A stretch of 64,000 bases of DNA from Pachypanchax playfairii (lineage: Eukaryota > Chordata > Actinopteri > Cyprinodontiformes > Aplocheilidae): contig SSNP01000020.1 of the NCBI GenBank assembly GCA_006937955.1, positions 540,072 through 604,071 of the forward strand. Reading direction: 5' to 3'. Shown in pieces: positions 52,301 through 55,153 of this stretch. The notes under the pieces are model-generated. The model was not told where the DNA came from and searched no databases. It saw nothing but the letters and a program-made list of their open reading frames with translations. Position 1 is the first letter of the stretch. The number at the start of each line of letters is the position of its first letter. Made by a program: the position numbers and the translations under genes.

Positions 52301-55153
52301 ATAGACTCCTCCAATCAAGGTTTGTGTTTGGCTCCTTTGCATGTGCATGATGAGATGAGTGAGAACAGCACGCGTTCACCTGCATTGTGTTTGTTCTAAT
52401 AACTGTGACCAGGTACTGAAATACACAAGCTCATCTTCATTACGGGAAATTGTTTAGTTATTTAAGCTTGGTTCACACGGCAGGATTTTAACAGTGTTGC
52501 AAAAGTTTCTGACCACACGCCCAAAAAAATCAGACATTTTCCTGTTCTACTCCCACAGTGTGGTGTCGTGTCGCCACACATGGAGCGATTTCGCTCGTCA
52601 CAGAGACCGGTTTTCACCCCCAAAAAATTAGAGACCTTGCAAAATCTGTGACTTCTGGTTGAAGTCTGTGCACTGCTGGTTGACAAACGCCACAAAACCT
52701 CAGAAGAAGAAGAAACCTCCTGTCACCTCGCTTTCTGATTGGCTATACGCTGCACTGAGCTGGCTGCATGATCAGTTATCCTCACAACACACCACACATG
52801 CTGCGATGTCAGGCCAAGACGATCCAATGTGTTGGATATCTCAGATTTGTAATCGAACGTCCTTCGAGTGGTTCACACGTTCACTCTTAACACACCACAC
52901 ACGGCAGGAATATCGGTTAGAATTATCTTAAGAGCTGTACCGATAATCGGGGCTTGTCGGAAGGGGAAGATTGGGGCAAAATCGCCATGAAAATCCTGCC
53001 ATGTGAACCCGGTATTAGGAAGATCTAAGAAAAATCTTCACTTCCACCATGAAAATGTTCCATCAGCCTGTAAAATCTGTCCAATATCAGGATTAATTAA
53101 CCAGTTATTCATAAAAAACATGCATTCTTTCCACATTGACATGAGTGTGTGCATGATTTACATGAACCAATAGATAGTTTGTAACGCTTCATTAGACAGG
53201 CATTTACTCCTGATCAACATTAACGAGCACATAAAAAGCTGTAATTCGGTCAGTCTTACAGATGTTGTGATGTAATAGTACATGGTTGCAGTTGATCACA
53301 TGAGATCATACATGTGTGATGGTCTTTTAAGATTTGACTGAAACAGCTGGGACATATTTGTCTATAGAAGATGATTTTTATTTAAAAGTGATAATATCAA
53401 GTGTTCCATCTTCCTGACTCACCATTTCATTTCAGCGTTTCAGTTAAATGACATGATCTCTCTTCATGTCCAGGCAGTTTGCTCTGATTTTCTAACAGCT
53501 TTCCTCTCTTTTCATGGAAATGAAGGTGGAACCTCACCTGTAGTCTGTTGTTTTATATTGATGATTTAACGCTGCCTTGATGTGACATCTCTCAGCTCAG
53601 CATGACTCTGAGACCTGAGGAGCTGCATGTTGAACAGCTCACATCTGATGGAAGAATTGTGTCGTTCTGTTTCTCCCACAGATCCCGCTCAGTCCTCTTC
53701 CACCACCGCCGTACTTAAACCGTCCTCGGGGGCTCGCAGGATGGTTGCCATTTTTGATTATGATCCACGAGAAAGCTCTCCCAATACGGATATAGAGGTC
53801 TGATCTCCACATATTTTTGTTTCTATTCATACATGCTGAAGATTTTGTCAAATAATGAGTTGTTTTTGTTCTGACTCTCCAGGCGGAGCTGACCTTTAGT
53901 GCAGGAGACGTCATACATGTGTTTGGTGACATGGATGAAGATGGTTTCTTCTTCGTAAGCTGTCATGTTTTAGTCTTTTAACCCTTGTCCATTTTGCTGT
54001 TGGCTTTAAATAGTGTTTATCTCAGGAAGCTTTTATGTATGTTACTTTAGAATATTCCCAGTATTTTTTGGTTAACTGTGTTCAAGCTCATTTCTGTCTT
54101 TTCAAATCCACTTATGATTAAAAGCAAAAAATAGAAATGTAGGTTTTGTATTTAAAATACATATGGCAATGAGAGCGTGAGTGATGAGAGACACTTGGTG
54201 AAACAAATACATTTCATGAAATCGGAGCCTTGTTTTGTTCTTCAGGGAGATTTGAACGGACACAGAGGCTTAGTGCCGTCCAACTTCCTGCAGCCGTTTC
54301 CAGACGACGCTCCGACAGAACCGGTTTGTGCTCCATCTGCACCAGAACCCAAGAAAGAATCCCAGGTATTTTATCCTGTCTTTCTGCACAGACATGTAGA
54401 CCAGTTATTTCTTACATTCCCTTTCTGTTTTTTAAATCATTGTTATCTTAATTTTCCTTTTGATGTGATGATTTAGTTTAAACCTGCATGTTTGCTGTTT
54501 TGTTTTTCTGTTCTTTCTAACTGCATCTTGTTGCATCTCTTCTGCCCCACCGTTTCCTGCATGCTCTGTTTTACAGAAGCAGAAACGATCTGTTCACTTT
54601 GAGACTTGATTGTAAGTGTTTCACAGGGTCGACATTAGTCCATCCTTTTAGAACCTCCTCCATCCTCACCTAGCTGTGGGTTTCTGTTAGATCCTGTGAA
54701 TAGCCCTGTTTTTACTGTTAAAGCAGCAGTTGGATGTTTTATTGGTAACACTAGCCTTTTATACAGTTAAATACATACTGATACATAATTCTGACTTGTT
54801 CTAAAACCTGTATTTTCCTGTTCTAGGACACTTTGTCTTCCACAAAAGAACCTGAAGATTTAGGTCCCTCTGCTGTAGAAGAGGCTTTGCATCCCCCAGC
54901 TGAACCTGTTTGTCCTAACAGGAGCGAGGCTGCAGACCTGCAAACACGGCCGGATGTCACAGCAAGCACAGAGTCAGACCAGGACCCCGTTCCAGATCCA
55001 GCTGCTGTGGAGGTCTGCTGCTCTCCCACAGCCCCCCTTCCATCAGAGAGCCCCGCACTGACAGACTGCTCTGTTCAAGCAAAGAAGAGGAAAAGTTTTT
55101 TCTCCAAAGGAAAGAAGCTGTTTAAAAAGTTTGGATCCAGCAAGAAGGAGTGA
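3017..55153 (+). CDS. tspoap1: tspoap1 (RIM-binding protein 1), whole coding span, 33 exons
   Basis: TSPOAP1/RIMBP1 is a presynaptic active-zone scaffold. In the family, the SH3 domains bind proline-rich motifs of RIM and voltage-gated calcium channels, and the protein was first found as a partner of the mitochondrial protein TSPO. Joining 33 exons with GT-AG junctions, all in phase, gives about 2312 residues. Residues 355-805 are coiled coil; SH3-1 is 934-997; FN3 domains are about 1084-1173, 1179-1268 and 1271-1375; SH3-2 is 1971-2036; SH3-3 is 2122-2182. Motifs include ARYSYNP, AIFDYDP and RRGLVPSNF. The start is firm: TGA lies directly before the ATG at 3017. The human protein as I remember it is shorter (about 1850 residues), mainly because exon 1 and the last exon are extra here. 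RIMBP2 is excluded by the long coiled coil upstream of the MREVAERRQQL motif and by the miR-142 neighbour. Confidence 0.95.
3905..4315. repeat. Two dispersed fish repeats in intron 1
   Basis: Bases about 3905-4135 resemble the 3' tail of RTE-type LINEs or related SINEs: the phrase CAGACCTCCGCCAAG, then 'ACTTGGGTCATTTCTGACC', then 'TGCTAACAGACAGACAGAC'. Bases about 4148-4315 look like a reversed SINE-type repeat: 'GCATTTAACCCATCCTCAT', 'CTTGCCCAAGGATACTTCA', and GGGGATCAAACCCC, the complement of a tRNA B-box-like sequence. Family names are by recognition and are uncertain. Confidence 0.55.
4583..4863. repeat. Dispersed repeat A, copy 1
   Basis: A second copy is present at about 11262-11545 in the same orientation. 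Shared blocks include 'GTTGTGGAATTACAGCTGCT' (GCAGCTGCT in the other copy), 'TTGCAGACTCACATGTGATT', 'CCCAGCCGACTGAG' and 'TGGAACATTA', with copies diverging by substitutions and small indels. No coding capacity is seen and the family is not recognised. Confidence 0.7.
4858..5095. repeat. Dispersed repeat B, copy 1
   Basis: This stretch is nearly identical to 61417-61655 in the same orientation, about 56 kb away. Shared text includes 'AAAGCCACTGAGAAGAGGTG', 'CTCTTCCAAAGTCTGGGTGC' and 'TTTAGTTTTTAATCTGCATT'. It resembles a repeat common in teleost genomes whose origin I cannot name. The 61.4-kb copy has about a 9-base insertion (CCACTGACC) relative to this one. Confidence 0.8.
6300..6554 (+). 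CDS. tspoap1: tspoap1 exon 2 (residues 270-354)
   Basis: The acceptor is CTTTACCAG (AG at 6298-6299) and the donor CAAAAG|GTAAAT. The exon is 255 nt, phase 0 to phase 0, and open throughout. It encodes a charged, Glu/Gln-rich stretch with no recognisable domain that precedes the coiled coil. The assignment rests on splice signals, length divisible by three and the match of phase to exons 1 and 3; I cannot confirm it by homology. Confidence 0.65.
8580..8800 (+). repeat. SINE-like dispersed repeat
   Basis: Phrases typical of a family of fish SINE tails are present: 'CCTTGAGCAAGACACCTTCA', 'GGTCAGAGGGTCTGGTGGC' and 'GTGTGTCCCAGCTGTGGGA'. No tRNA-type A or B box is obvious in the remaining part, so this looks like a truncated copy. 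Confidence 0.5.
10980..11200 (+). repeat. Dispersed repeat fragment ending in '...AACGTTTTCAAG'
   Basis: The stretch 'GAACTGAAGAAGCCTTTTGG' followed by 'AAAGGCAAAACGTTTTCAAG' at about 11107-11160 is a phrase found many times over in teleost genomes. The parent element is uncertain; a Penelope-type retroelement is one possibility that I could not verify. Confidence 0.4.
11262..11545. repeat. Dispersed repeat A, copy 2
   Basis: This is the second copy of the element at 4583-4863, in the same orientation. The two copies differ at many single bases, so they come from separate insertions or an old duplication. No coding potential is seen. Confidence 0.7.
12430..13385 (+). pseudogene. Decayed Tc1-type transposase
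   Basis: The DNA from about 12480 follows a Tc1/mariner family common in fish. Later parts translate in pieces to the catalytic region: 'GGGIMLWGTFSWHTLPVEH', 'ATAYLSIVADHVHPFMTTVY' and 'FTVLKWPPQSPDLNPI' (13318-13369). Frameshifts and stops break it, and the block after SPDLNPI, with the final catalytic glutamate, is missing. A stretch of about 215 bases at roughly 12612-12828 does not belong to the element and interrupts the 5' part of the gene. The element is surely inactive. Confidence 0.75.
13370..13680 (+). mobile_element. LINE 3' end with short tandem tail
   Basis: The sequence runs from 'TGTGCAATAATTCATCTAGC' through 'CCTGAGGGATTAATAAAGTT' into a short ATCTAATCTAATCC tail. This is the usual look of the 3' end of L2/Rex-type fish LINEs, which finish in a short tandem repeat rather than poly(A). 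It abuts the truncated Tc1 copy, which suggests that insertion of the LINE removed or displaced the end of that transposase. Confidence 0.55.
15047..15500 (+). repeat. Dispersed repeat with an embedded GTTT microsatellite
   Basis: The phrase 'CATTTAGCAGACGCTTTTAT' then 'CCAAAGCGACTTACATTGAG' at 15090-15130 is one of the most widespread repeat phrases in fish genomes. The related block 'AAGAGGTGAGTCTTAAGTCTG' (about 15390-15412) and the phrase 'TTCCACCATCGGGGGACAAC' follow. Between them lies a perfect (GTTT)n tract at about 15256-15325. Confidence 0.6.
15256..15325. repeat. (GTTT)n microsatellite
   Basis: There are about 17 uninterrupted copies of GTTT, a likely length polymorphism. Confidence 0.95.
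15585..15790 (+). pseudogene. LINE ORF2 fragment (L2/Rex-like), upstream of the RT core
   Basis: An open stretch reads RKKLENKLQQNNVRDLWKGM followed by MTGFKKKEDQ and VNDLNNHFIQC. This resembles the linker between endonuclease and reverse transcriptase in L2/Rex-type LINEs, where a similar 'LE..L..N..R..W.G...ITG' block precedes the 'ELN.FF' motif. No RT motif follows; the frame runs into Tc1-type end sequence instead. Confidence 0.5.
15835..15981 (-). mobile_element. End fragment of a Tc1-type element
   Basis: The block 'TGTGACAAACATGCAAAAGA' followed by 'GAGGGCAAATAGTTTTTCAC' and ending ACCACTG|TA is the terminal inverted repeat region of a fish Tc1 family. A related end is seen in the other orientation at 41428. 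TA at 15982-15983 fits the target duplication of this superfamily. Confidence 0.55.
16298..16405 (+). CDS. tspoap1: tspoap1 exon 3 (residues 355-390), start of coiled coil
   Basis: The acceptor is CTTTTAG and the donor CTG|GTAGGA; 108 nt, phase 0. The text NSDLLRALDKLEKTCSNLRE, with EENSLL after it, corresponds to the human segment with 'LELLRALGELRQRC..LKEENQML', so homology to TSPOAP1 is first clear here. It forms a heptad-type helix. Confidence 0.88.
16718..16846 (+). CDS. tspoap1: tspoap1 exon 4 (residues 391-433)
   Basis: The acceptor is ATTTTTAG and the donor GTG|GTAAAC; 129 nt, phase 0. It encodes a very conserved part of the family coiled coil (ETEEKVRRLRRKN, LAKRLEERARKLQEANLRV). 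It is the strongest early marker that this is TSPOAP1 and not RIMBP2. Confidence 0.93.
17645..17821 (+). CDS. tspoap1: tspoap1 exon 5 (residues 434-492)
   Basis: The acceptor is GAAATCCAG and the donor AAG|GTAAAT; 177 nt, phase 0. It contains ARQRARDLAQHADALLSKDK and ALQQECRELEARL, matching the human segment 'ARQRARDLSETASALLAKDK'. It continues the coiled coil. Confidence 0.93.
19372..20329. mobile_element. Non-autonomous hAT transposon (about 958 bp)
   Basis: The ends are inverted copies: CAGGGGTGCACATAA at 19372 and its complement TTATGTGCACCCCTG ending at 20329. The flanking octamers (AATATAAG before, ATTATAAA after) agree at 6 of 8 bases, as expected for an aged 8-bp hAT target duplication. 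No transposase frame is present inside. It lies in intron 5 and finishes only about 50 bases before the exon 6 acceptor. Confidence 0.82.
20381..20563 (+). CDS. tspoap1: tspoap1 exon 6 (residues 493-553)
   Basis: The acceptor is GTCTGTGCAG and the donor AAG|GTAAAG; 183 nt, phase 0. YENLLRESQKEVLRLQRQLS corresponds to human 'FDRLLRESQREVLRLQRQIA'. The second half is a polar, variable linker, also variable in mammals. The hAT element just upstream supplies or borders the polypyrimidine region of this acceptor. Confidence 0.92.
20700..21010 (+). pseudogene. Tc1-type transposase remnant
   Basis: The phrase 'CAACAGGATAATGATCCCAA' with ACACACAG after it (20934-20962) encodes the QDNDPKHT block around the second catalytic aspartate of Tc1 transposases. 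The surrounding DNA is too decayed to read further. No terminal repeats were found. Confidence 0.5.
25862..26145 (+). repeat. Dispersed fish repeat with 'CCTGGACAGGTCACCAGTCC'
   Basis: Phrases 'CCCTGGACAGGTCACCAGTC', 'ACTCACACCTAGGGACTATT' and 'GAGTTGTGGGAGGGAACTGG' mark a repeat abundant in teleosts. The degenerate reading frame here is a by-product of the repeat and not a gene. Confidence 0.6.
26240..26970 (+). pseudogene. Decayed Tc1-type transposon copy
   Basis: The DNA follows a second fish Tc1 family along its length. Readable parts include 'GVKFGRRRIMVWGCFPG' (about 26567-26620). The 3' end 'AAGACAGACGTCCCAATGCT' is at about 26940-26962. Internal deletions and frameshifts disrupt the transposase, and the DDE residues cannot all be found. 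Confidence 0.65.
27772..27939 (+). CDS. tspoap1: tspoap1 exon 7 (residues 554-609)
   Basis: The acceptor chosen is CTGCTCCCGTTAG (AG at 27770-27771), which keeps phase 0 and gives ILGENLSLG, resembling human 'VILGEPE'. Further AGs at 27777, 27780 and 27782 follow. The first two of these would shift the frame into a TGA, while the one at 27782 would delete four codons in frame. The donor is CTG|GTGAGA; 168 nt. It encodes an acidic, variable linker. Confidence 0.85.
29537..29620 (+). CDS. tspoap1: tspoap1 exon 8 (residues 610-637)
   Basis: The acceptor is TTAATTAG and the donor TTA|GTAAGC; 84 nt, phase 0. ERELSKKRKECENLEHEVKK matches human 'ESELSKKRKKCESLEQEARK'. It is part of the coiled coil. 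Confidence 0.93.
29703..29792 (+). CDS. tspoap1: tspoap1 exon 9 (residues 638-667)
   Basis: The acceptor is TTTTTAACAG and the donor CAG|GTCAGT; 90 nt, phase 0. It encodes a Glu/Lys-rich coiled coil (NEQLKEEAELLRRKAQLLDQ). Confidence 0.92.
29873..30063. mobile_element. Foldback miniature element with TTAA ends
   Basis: The two halves are imperfect inverted copies: 'AAAACATTTAGAAGCATTAT' on the left pairs with the complement of 'ATGCTTTGAAATGTTTT' on the right. Outermost sequences are TTAAAGTG on the left and CACTTTAA-like (CTAACTTTAA) on the right. A half copy of the same family is seen at about 37950-38030. TTAA targets suggest the piggyBac/Kolobok group; which one cannot be settled here. 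Confidence 0.55.
30060..30532. mobile_element. Miniature inverted-repeat element (about 470 bp)
   Basis: The ends are TTAAAGCAGCAATCCAGAGT at 30060 and its near-complement ACTCTGGATTGCTGCTCTAA ending at 30532; the only difference in the 20 bases is at the TTAA/CTAA border. No transposase is present. It abuts the foldback element 29873-30063 and shares its TTAA, so one seems to have inserted at the border of the other. It ends about 55 bases before exon 10. Confidence 0.7.
30588..30710 (+). CDS. tspoap1: tspoap1 exon 10 (residues 668-708)
   Basis: The acceptor is TGTCTCTCAG and the donor AAG|GTACTG; 123 nt, phase 0. ENQRLCAKLENLEQVLK corresponds to human 'KSQGLQSKLESLEQVLK'. It is coiled coil. 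Confidence 0.93.
30790..30894 (+). CDS. tspoap1: tspoap1 exon 11 (residues 709-743)
   Basis: The acceptor is TTCTGGACAG and the donor CGG|GTAAGA; 105 nt, phase 0. HMREVAERRQQLELEHEQAL is the most conserved helix of the RIM-binding family; the RIMBP2 protein commonly starts at the equivalent Met. The Met here (30793) could serve as the start of a shorter isoform if an internal promoter is used. Confidence 0.95.
31119..31169 (+). CDS. tspoap1: tspoap1 exon 12 (residues 744-760)
   Basis: The acceptor is TAAAATTAG and the donor GAG|GTGAGT; 51 nt, phase 0. AQLFAKREHEGVVQMLE matches the family's 'A..EHEGAVQLLE'. Confidence 0.93.
32065..32085 (+). CDS. tspoap1: tspoap1 exon 13, 21-nt microexon (residues 761-767)
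   Basis: The sequence CTAACCAG|AGTACATTGGACTGCATGCAG|GTACTT adds STLDCMQ between exons 12 and 14, and the human protein reads ESTLDSMQ at this point. Skipping it keeps the frame, since both neighbours are phase 0. A TGC motif 8 bases before the exon (32055-32057) fits the binding preference of the neuronal microexon factor SRRM4. Confidence 0.85.
33343..33523 (+). CDS. tspoap1: tspoap1 exon 14 (residues 768-827), end of coiled coil
   Basis: The acceptor is TTGCGATACAG and the donor AGAG|GTGAGC; 181 nt, phase 0 to 1. KVRELEEKCRSQSEQFGLLS is the family signature at the end of the coiled coil; a Gly/Leu/Asn-rich linker follows. Confidence 0.95.
34525..34568. repeat. (TA)n microsatellite
   Basis: There are about 22 TA units in intron 14. 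Confidence 0.95.
34947..34982 (+). CDS. tspoap1: tspoap1 exon 15, 36-nt cassette (residues 828-839)
   Basis: TGTTGTAG|AC...CTGG|GTGAGA is 36 nt, phase 1 in and out, and adds DCSGGTLDLVSLG across the junctions. Human TSPOAP1 has 'LDCGSLGDC' in this area, which gives weak support. Skipping it leaves the frame and still makes Asp at the junction, so it is probably alternative. Confidence 0.65.
35183..35440 (+). mobile_element. tRNA-derived SINE
   Basis: The head has RNA polymerase III promoter-like boxes: TGGTCTAATGGGGAGGG (A-like, about 35198) and GGTTCGATCC (B box, about 35242). The body has 'CCCTGGGAAAGATACTGAAA' and 'GGGATGGGTTAAATGCAGAG', typical of fish SINEs, and the tail is (GAT)n at 35424-35440. 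A reading frame through it is accidental. Confidence 0.75.
35738..35937 (+). CDS. tspoap1: tspoap1 exon 16 (residues 840-906), Ser-rich linker
   Basis: The acceptor is TTCCTGTTAG and the donor GAG|GTATGT; 200 nt, phase 1 to 0. The sequence is Ser/Lys/Pro-rich (SVSKSSSSKSETAHLSPKSD) with several SP sites likely to be phosphorylated. It corresponds to the human segment 'SNSSHSESIHNSPKS' before the first SH3 domain. Confidence 0.9.
37337..37395. repeat. (GT)n microsatellite
   Basis: There are about 29 uninterrupted GT units in intron 16. Confidence 0.97.
38356..38462 (+). CDS. tspoap1: tspoap1 exon 17 (residues 907-941), start of SH3-1
   Basis: The acceptor is CTGCTCTCAG and the donor TACAG|GTAAGA; 107 nt, phase 0 to 2. 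VDTASEVEEL is identical to the human protein; LQVFIARYS opens the first SH3 domain. Confidence 0.96.
38559..38668 (+). CDS. tspoap1: tspoap1 exon 18 (residues 942-978), SH3-1 core
   Basis: The acceptor is ATCAAACAG and the donor GAAG|GTAAGT; 110 nt, phase 2 to 1. YNPYDGPNDNPEVELPLTAG and DMDDDGFYEG are the acidic loop and core of the SH3 domain, matching RIM-binding proteins residue for residue in most positions. Confidence 0.97.
38751..39626 (+). CDS. tspoap1: tspoap1 exon 19 (residues 979-1270): SH3-1 end, FN3-1 and FN3-2
   Basis: This is the longest exon (876 nt, phase 1 to 1). It starts with DGRRGLVPSNFVERV, the ligand-binding end of SH3-1. A Ser/His/Pro-rich linker of about 85 residues follows, then two fibronectin type III domains: PYPRKLTLIKQLAKSVIIGW opens the first and APTQLRVDRITATSANLTWL the second, each with the expected Trp. 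The equivalent FN3 array in the family is a rigid spacer between SH3 modules. The donor is GGCAG|GTCAGG. Confidence 0.97.
39668..40856 (+). mobile_element. Tc1-type transposon, right part missing at an assembly gap
   Basis: The left end CAGTGGGGCAAAAAAGTATT follows a TA at 39666-39667, as in Tc1/mariner insertions. It carries an intact-looking transposase start (40031). The element stops at a single N (40856); the sequence after it is unrelated and no right terminal repeat is found nearby, so the gap has removed the right end. It lies in intron 19 of tspoap1. Confidence 0.88.
40031..40855 (+). CDS. Tc1-type transposase, truncated by gap
   Basis: About 275 residues of a protein usually near 340. 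The first ~110 residues form the paired-like helix-turn-helix DNA-binding part. The catalytic domain shows the first Asp in WSDETK and the second in QHDNDPKHTA. The reading frame ends just after SQSPDL, right before the block that would carry the third acidic residue (DD34E). There are no internal stops, so this was a recent copy; whether it was active cannot be told because the rest is absent from the assembly. Confidence 0.88.
41428..41880 (+). mobile_element. Decayed Tc1-type element
   Basis: TA|CAGCTCTCTGAAAAAGTATT opens the element; 'GTGGGAAAAAGTAATTTCCC' and 'AAAGCTTTGGGACTCCAGTG' are internal phrases of a fish Tc1 family, followed by 'CCAAAATTACTCCAAGAGC'. It is internally deleted and has no transposase frame. 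The right end is not clear. Confidence 0.55.
42493..42644 (+). CDS. tspoap1: tspoap1 exon 20 (residues 1271-1321), FN3-3 first half
   Basis: The acceptor is TCGCTGCAG and the donor AAG|GTAAGG; 152 nt, phase 1 to 0. PPDAPLDVHLEPGPSAGIAL and ISWLPVTIDAAGTSNGVRVT match the human protein almost throughout and are diagnostic for TSPOAP1. Confidence 0.97.
42746..43222 (+). CDS. tspoap1: tspoap1 exon 21 (residues 1322-1480): FN3-3 end and Pro/Ser linker
   Basis: The acceptor is GCTGTTGAAG and the donor GTG|GTAATG; 477 nt, phase 0. VLEVASPTAGSALLGPSQIQ and LTVRTLSAHGESCDSLP close FN3-3. The remaining ~100 residues are Pro/Ser/Ala-rich and low in complexity, a poorly conserved linker. Confidence 0.95.
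43439..43651. mobile_element. Near-perfect palindromic hAT miniature element (213 bp)
   Basis: Two arms of about 75 bases are exact inverted copies except the outermost base (CAGGGGTGGGC at 43439 versus GCCCACCCCTA ending at 43651), around a 63-base centre. The flanks GTACACAG (43431-43438) and GTATACAG (43652-43659) form an 8-bp target duplication with one mismatch, which fixes the hAT superfamily. It is non-coding and lies in intron 21. Confidence 0.93.
44800..45186 (+). CDS. tspoap1: tspoap1 exon 22 (residues 1481-1609), Pro-rich linker
   Basis: The acceptor is CATCCTCAG and the donor CAG|GTCAGC; 387 nt, phase 0. Proline-rich (STTPQPPSAAPPPTPAQAP) then acidic (SEVEEEQENTRLVSIEEFLR). It has no domain; it sits in the long linker that is variable between species. 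Confidence 0.88.
45548..45703 (+). CDS. tspoap1: tspoap1 exon 23 (residues 1610-1661), acidic block
   Basis: The acceptor is TTATTTCAG and the donor AGG|GTAAAG; 156 nt, phase 0. NSRSDLSDIQEEEEEDLYSG matches the conserved human 'RNSDLSDIQEEEEEE' block shared by the RIM-binding family. Confidence 0.95.
45906..46703 (+). CDS. tspoap1: tspoap1 exon 24 (residues 1662-1927), long linker
   Basis: The acceptor is CAAACTTAAAG and the donor ATG|GTAAAC; 798 nt, phase 0. It opens with TPDSDEDLLERILKLPPQV and KQLFSIVEVTEEED, matching human 'ETDSDEEILEQILELP' and 'KKLFSI'. A His/Pro-rich run of about 35 residues (HHAPQHHSHPPNPHIPLHQH) follows. GMEIDVEYGTDNEE corresponds to human 'LEISIEYDSEDEQ'. Confidence 0.93.
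46919..48067. mobile_element. TTAA-type DNA transposon, non-autonomous (about 1.15 kb)
   Basis: The ends are TTAA-AGGTGTGATGACATCA on the left and, read in complement, TTAA-AGGGGTTATGACATCA on the right: 14 of 16 terminal bases agree, with TTAA on both sides. TTAAAGG ends recall the T2/Kolobok group; piggyBac is the other TTAA superfamily. No transposase frame was found in the interior. It fills most of intron 24. Confidence 0.75.
48257..48356 (+). CDS. tspoap1: tspoap1 exon 25 (residues 1928-1960)
   Basis: The acceptor is a TAGCAG tandem site (AGs at 48252-48253 and 48255-48256), so an isoform with one extra Gln is possible. The donor is ATAG|GTCAGA; 100 nt, phase 0 to 1. It encodes a polar linker before SH3-2 and is supported by splice phase rather than clear homology. 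Confidence 0.78.
50290..50426 (+). CDS. tspoap1: tspoap1 exon 26 (residues 1961-2006), SH3-2 first half
   Basis: The acceptor is TGTCTTTAG and the donor AAA|GTACGT; 137 nt, phase 1 to 0. IRIFVALFPYNPATMSPNPD and AAEEELPFSEGQIIK match the second SH3 domain of the family. The usual ALFDYDP motif reads ALFPYNP here. Confidence 0.96.
50534..50702 (+). CDS. tspoap1: tspoap1 exon 27 (residues 2007-2062), SH3-2 second half
   Basis: The acceptor is CTTCTTCCCAG and the donor ATCG|GTATGT; 169 nt, phase 0 to 1. VYGDKDADGFYRGESRGRLG and YVPCNMVSEIQ finish the domain. ETRQQLLQQGFLS matches human 'GRQQLLQRGYLS'. Confidence 0.97.
51359..51427 (+). CDS. tspoap1: tspoap1 exon 28, 69-nt exon (residues 2063-2085)
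   Basis: CTCCATTAAG|GC...AAAG|GTGTGT; phase 1 in and out. It encodes RRPVPPPKPQRSKK, equal to human 'TGPPPKPRRSKK'. The PxxPxP run could bind an SH3 domain, in cis or in a partner. It can be skipped in frame. The acceptor has a weak pyrimidine tract. Confidence 0.87.
52272..52319 (+). CDS. tspoap1: tspoap1 exon 29, 48-nt exon (residues 2086-2101)
   Basis: ATCTTTTCCAG|TG...CAAG|GTTTGT; phase 1 in and out, acidic (VESTALWEESIDSSNQ). It may be a cassette. I know no mammalian match, so support is from splice signals and phase. Confidence 0.65.
52465..53014. mobile_element. Harbinger-like miniature element (about 550 bp)
   Basis: The terminal inverted repeats are AGCTTGGTTCACACGGCAGG (left) and, in complement, TACCGGGTTCACATGGCAGG (right), followed on both sides by ATTTT. 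TTA at 52462-52464 and at 53015-53017 forms a 3-bp target duplication, as for PIF/Harbinger elements. There is no coding content. It lies in intron 29. Confidence 0.72.
53682..53797 (+). CDS. tspoap1: tspoap1 exon 30 (residues 2102-2140), start of SH3-3
   Basis: The acceptor is TTCTCCCACAG and the donor GAG|GTCTGA; 116 nt, phase 1 to 0. RRMVAIFDYDPRESSPNTDI opens the third SH3 domain, with the ALYDY-like motif AIFDYDP. Confidence 0.96.
53883..53954 (+). CDS. tspoap1: tspoap1 exon 31 (residues 2141-2164), SH3-3 core
   Basis: The acceptor is CTCTCCAG and the donor TTC|GTAAGC; 72 nt, phase 0. AELTFSAGDVIHVFGDMDED and GFFF match the family (human 'AELPFRAGDVITVFGGMDDDGFYY'). Confidence 0.96.
54246..54365 (+). 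CDS. tspoap1: tspoap1 exon 32 (residues 2165-2204), SH3-3 end
   Basis: The acceptor is TGTTCTTCAG and the donor CAG|GTATTT; 120 nt, phase 0. GDLNGHRGLVPSNFLQPFPD ends the domain; a Pro/Glu-rich stretch follows. The next exon is one of two alternatives. Confidence 0.96.
54577..54611 (+). CDS. tspoap1: tspoap1 alternative exon 33a with stop codon (short C-terminus)
   Basis: TGTTTTACAG|AAGCAG... is in phase 0 after exon 32 and encodes KQKRSVHFET then TGA (54607-54609). The RIMBP2 protein ends in a very similar 'KRKKSVHF' tail, so this is likely a genuine ancestral C-terminus. Two bases after the stop a strong donor GTAAGT appears (54612), so the exon can be spliced onward, acting as a stop-bearing cassette, or extended as a terminal exon. 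Confidence 0.78.
54827..55153 (+). CDS. tspoap1: tspoap1 exon 33 (residues 2205-2312), long C-terminus
   Basis: The acceptor is TCCTGTTCTAG; phase 0; 108 residues then TGA at 55151-55153. The first ~80 residues are acidic and Pro-rich. The last 23 are strongly basic: KKRKSFFSKGKKLFKKFGSS and KKE. This alternation of Lys with Phe/Leu is of the kind that binds acidic membranes. I know no equivalent tail in the human protein. Confidence 0.85.
   Translation, partial: DTLSSTKEPEDLGPSAVEEALHPPAEPVCPNRSEAADLQTRPDVTASTESDQDPVPDPAAVEVCCSPTAPLPSESPALTDCSVQAKKRKSFFSKGKKLFKKFGSSKKE

Noticed and set aside
3017..55153. Assignment as rimbp2 or rimbp3
   Set aside because: The long coiled coil before MREVAERRQQL, the FN3-3 text typical of TSPOAP1 and the miR-142 neighbour favour tspoap1.
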